Of a stretch of DNA of 41,262 bases, positions 41,131 through 41,262 are shown one piece after another (positions within the stretch are counted from its first letter, which is position 1; the number at the start of each line of letters is the position of its first letter). The notes under the pieces are model-generated. The model worked only from the letters and a program-made list of their open reading frames with translations. It searched no databases and was not told the DNA's origin. The translations under genes were made by a program, and so were the position numbers. The stretch is from Aestuariivirgaceae bacterium (GTDB lineage: Bacteria; Pseudomonadota; Alphaproteobacteria; Rhizobiales; Aestuariivirgaceae). The stretch is taken from positions 1 to 41,262 of the forward strand of contig JANQIR010000270.1 in assembly GCA_028282065.1 (NCBI GenBank), in the 5' to 3' direction.

Positions 41131-41149
41131 GTCCGTGCTCCGCTACCGC

Positions 41150-41262
41150 TTACCGCCTGAAATCCCGGCAGGCCGTCTGATGACGTGCAATGTAATCCCA
41201 GTCCACCGCAACGCCCAACCCCGCGCCCGTGGGCACTTCAACGGTACCGTCCGCCGCCACCG
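41150..41262 (-). CDS. enolase-superfamily protein (mandelate racemase/muconate-lactonizing type), C-terminal end only
   Basis: Only the last 37 residues are in the window; the gene begins beyond the right edge. The translation AADGTVEVPTGAGLGVAVDW then DYIARHQT matches the C-terminus of mandelate racemase/muconate-lactonizing enzymes (DGxVxVPxGPGLGVExD). It ends at a TAA 19 bases before the desaturase start on the same strand, so the two could be one transcript. Catalytic residues are not visible. Confidence 0.7.
   Translation of the reverse strand, partial: VAADGTVEVPTGAGLGVAVDWDYIARHQTACRDFRR

Overview
The window looks like chromosomal DNA of an alphaproteobacterium, most likely a marine or soil Hyphomicrobiales-type organism. 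The reasons are an IalB-family protein, a HIG1 twin-membrane protein, a NodF/NodE-like acyl carrier protein and ketosynthase pair, a Ugd plus UDP-glucuronate epimerase pair, high overall GC and tightly packed operons. This placement is inference from gene content; there is no rRNA marker, and no tRNA, CRISPR array or intact insertion sequence was seen.

Region 1 (1-10114) is mostly housekeeping and metabolism: a partial gamma-glutamyltransferase, formate-tetrahydrofolate ligase, a YihY/BrkB membrane protein, RlmN, an IalB protein, a quinone oxidoreductase, a DUF1232 protein, a type-II 3-hydroxyacyl-CoA dehydrogenase-like SDR, a HIG1 protein, a second SDR and a methyltransferase.

Region 2 (10099-25136) is a surface-polysaccharide locus. 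It holds a complete dTDP-L-rhamnose set (rfbB, rfbD, rfbC, rfbA), split by a WbsX/RgpF-like glycosyltransferase, plus a glycosyltransferase on each side. A four-gene sugar-decoration set follows: PLP aminotransferase, Gfo/Idh/MocA oxidoreductase, ATP-grasp ligase and sulfotransferase-like protein. Between the two lies a repeat-rich gap (19597-20056) and an orphan 97-aa gene. Parts of this region are strikingly AT-rich, which suggests imported DNA.

Region 3 (25138-41130) is a long minus-strand run. In transcription order it encodes a sphingolipid-desaturase-like enzyme, an ACP, a ketosynthase, a small lipoprotein, UDP-glucose dehydrogenase, a paralogous small lipoprotein, UDP-glucuronate 4-epimerase, a short coiled-coil protein, two glycosyltransferases, a cyclic-peptide-type ABC exporter, a 1103-aa protein with three glycosyltransferase modules, and a serralysin-like RTX metalloprotease. 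A partial enolase-superfamily gene lies at the right edge.

The most unusual signals are these. A short FD..WYL..NPDV..G..PL.HY..G..EGR repeat is shared by three otherwise different glycosyltransferases. An A9 slippery tract sits exactly where a coiled-coil ORF meets a glycosyltransferase ORF. A lipid-making module (desaturase, ACP, KAS) is linked to uronic-acid sugar synthesis, an exporter and two paralogous lipoproteins, and may build an undescribed glycolipid or acylated glycan. A family of GGGTC-nn-GACCC palindromes lies at gene boundaries.
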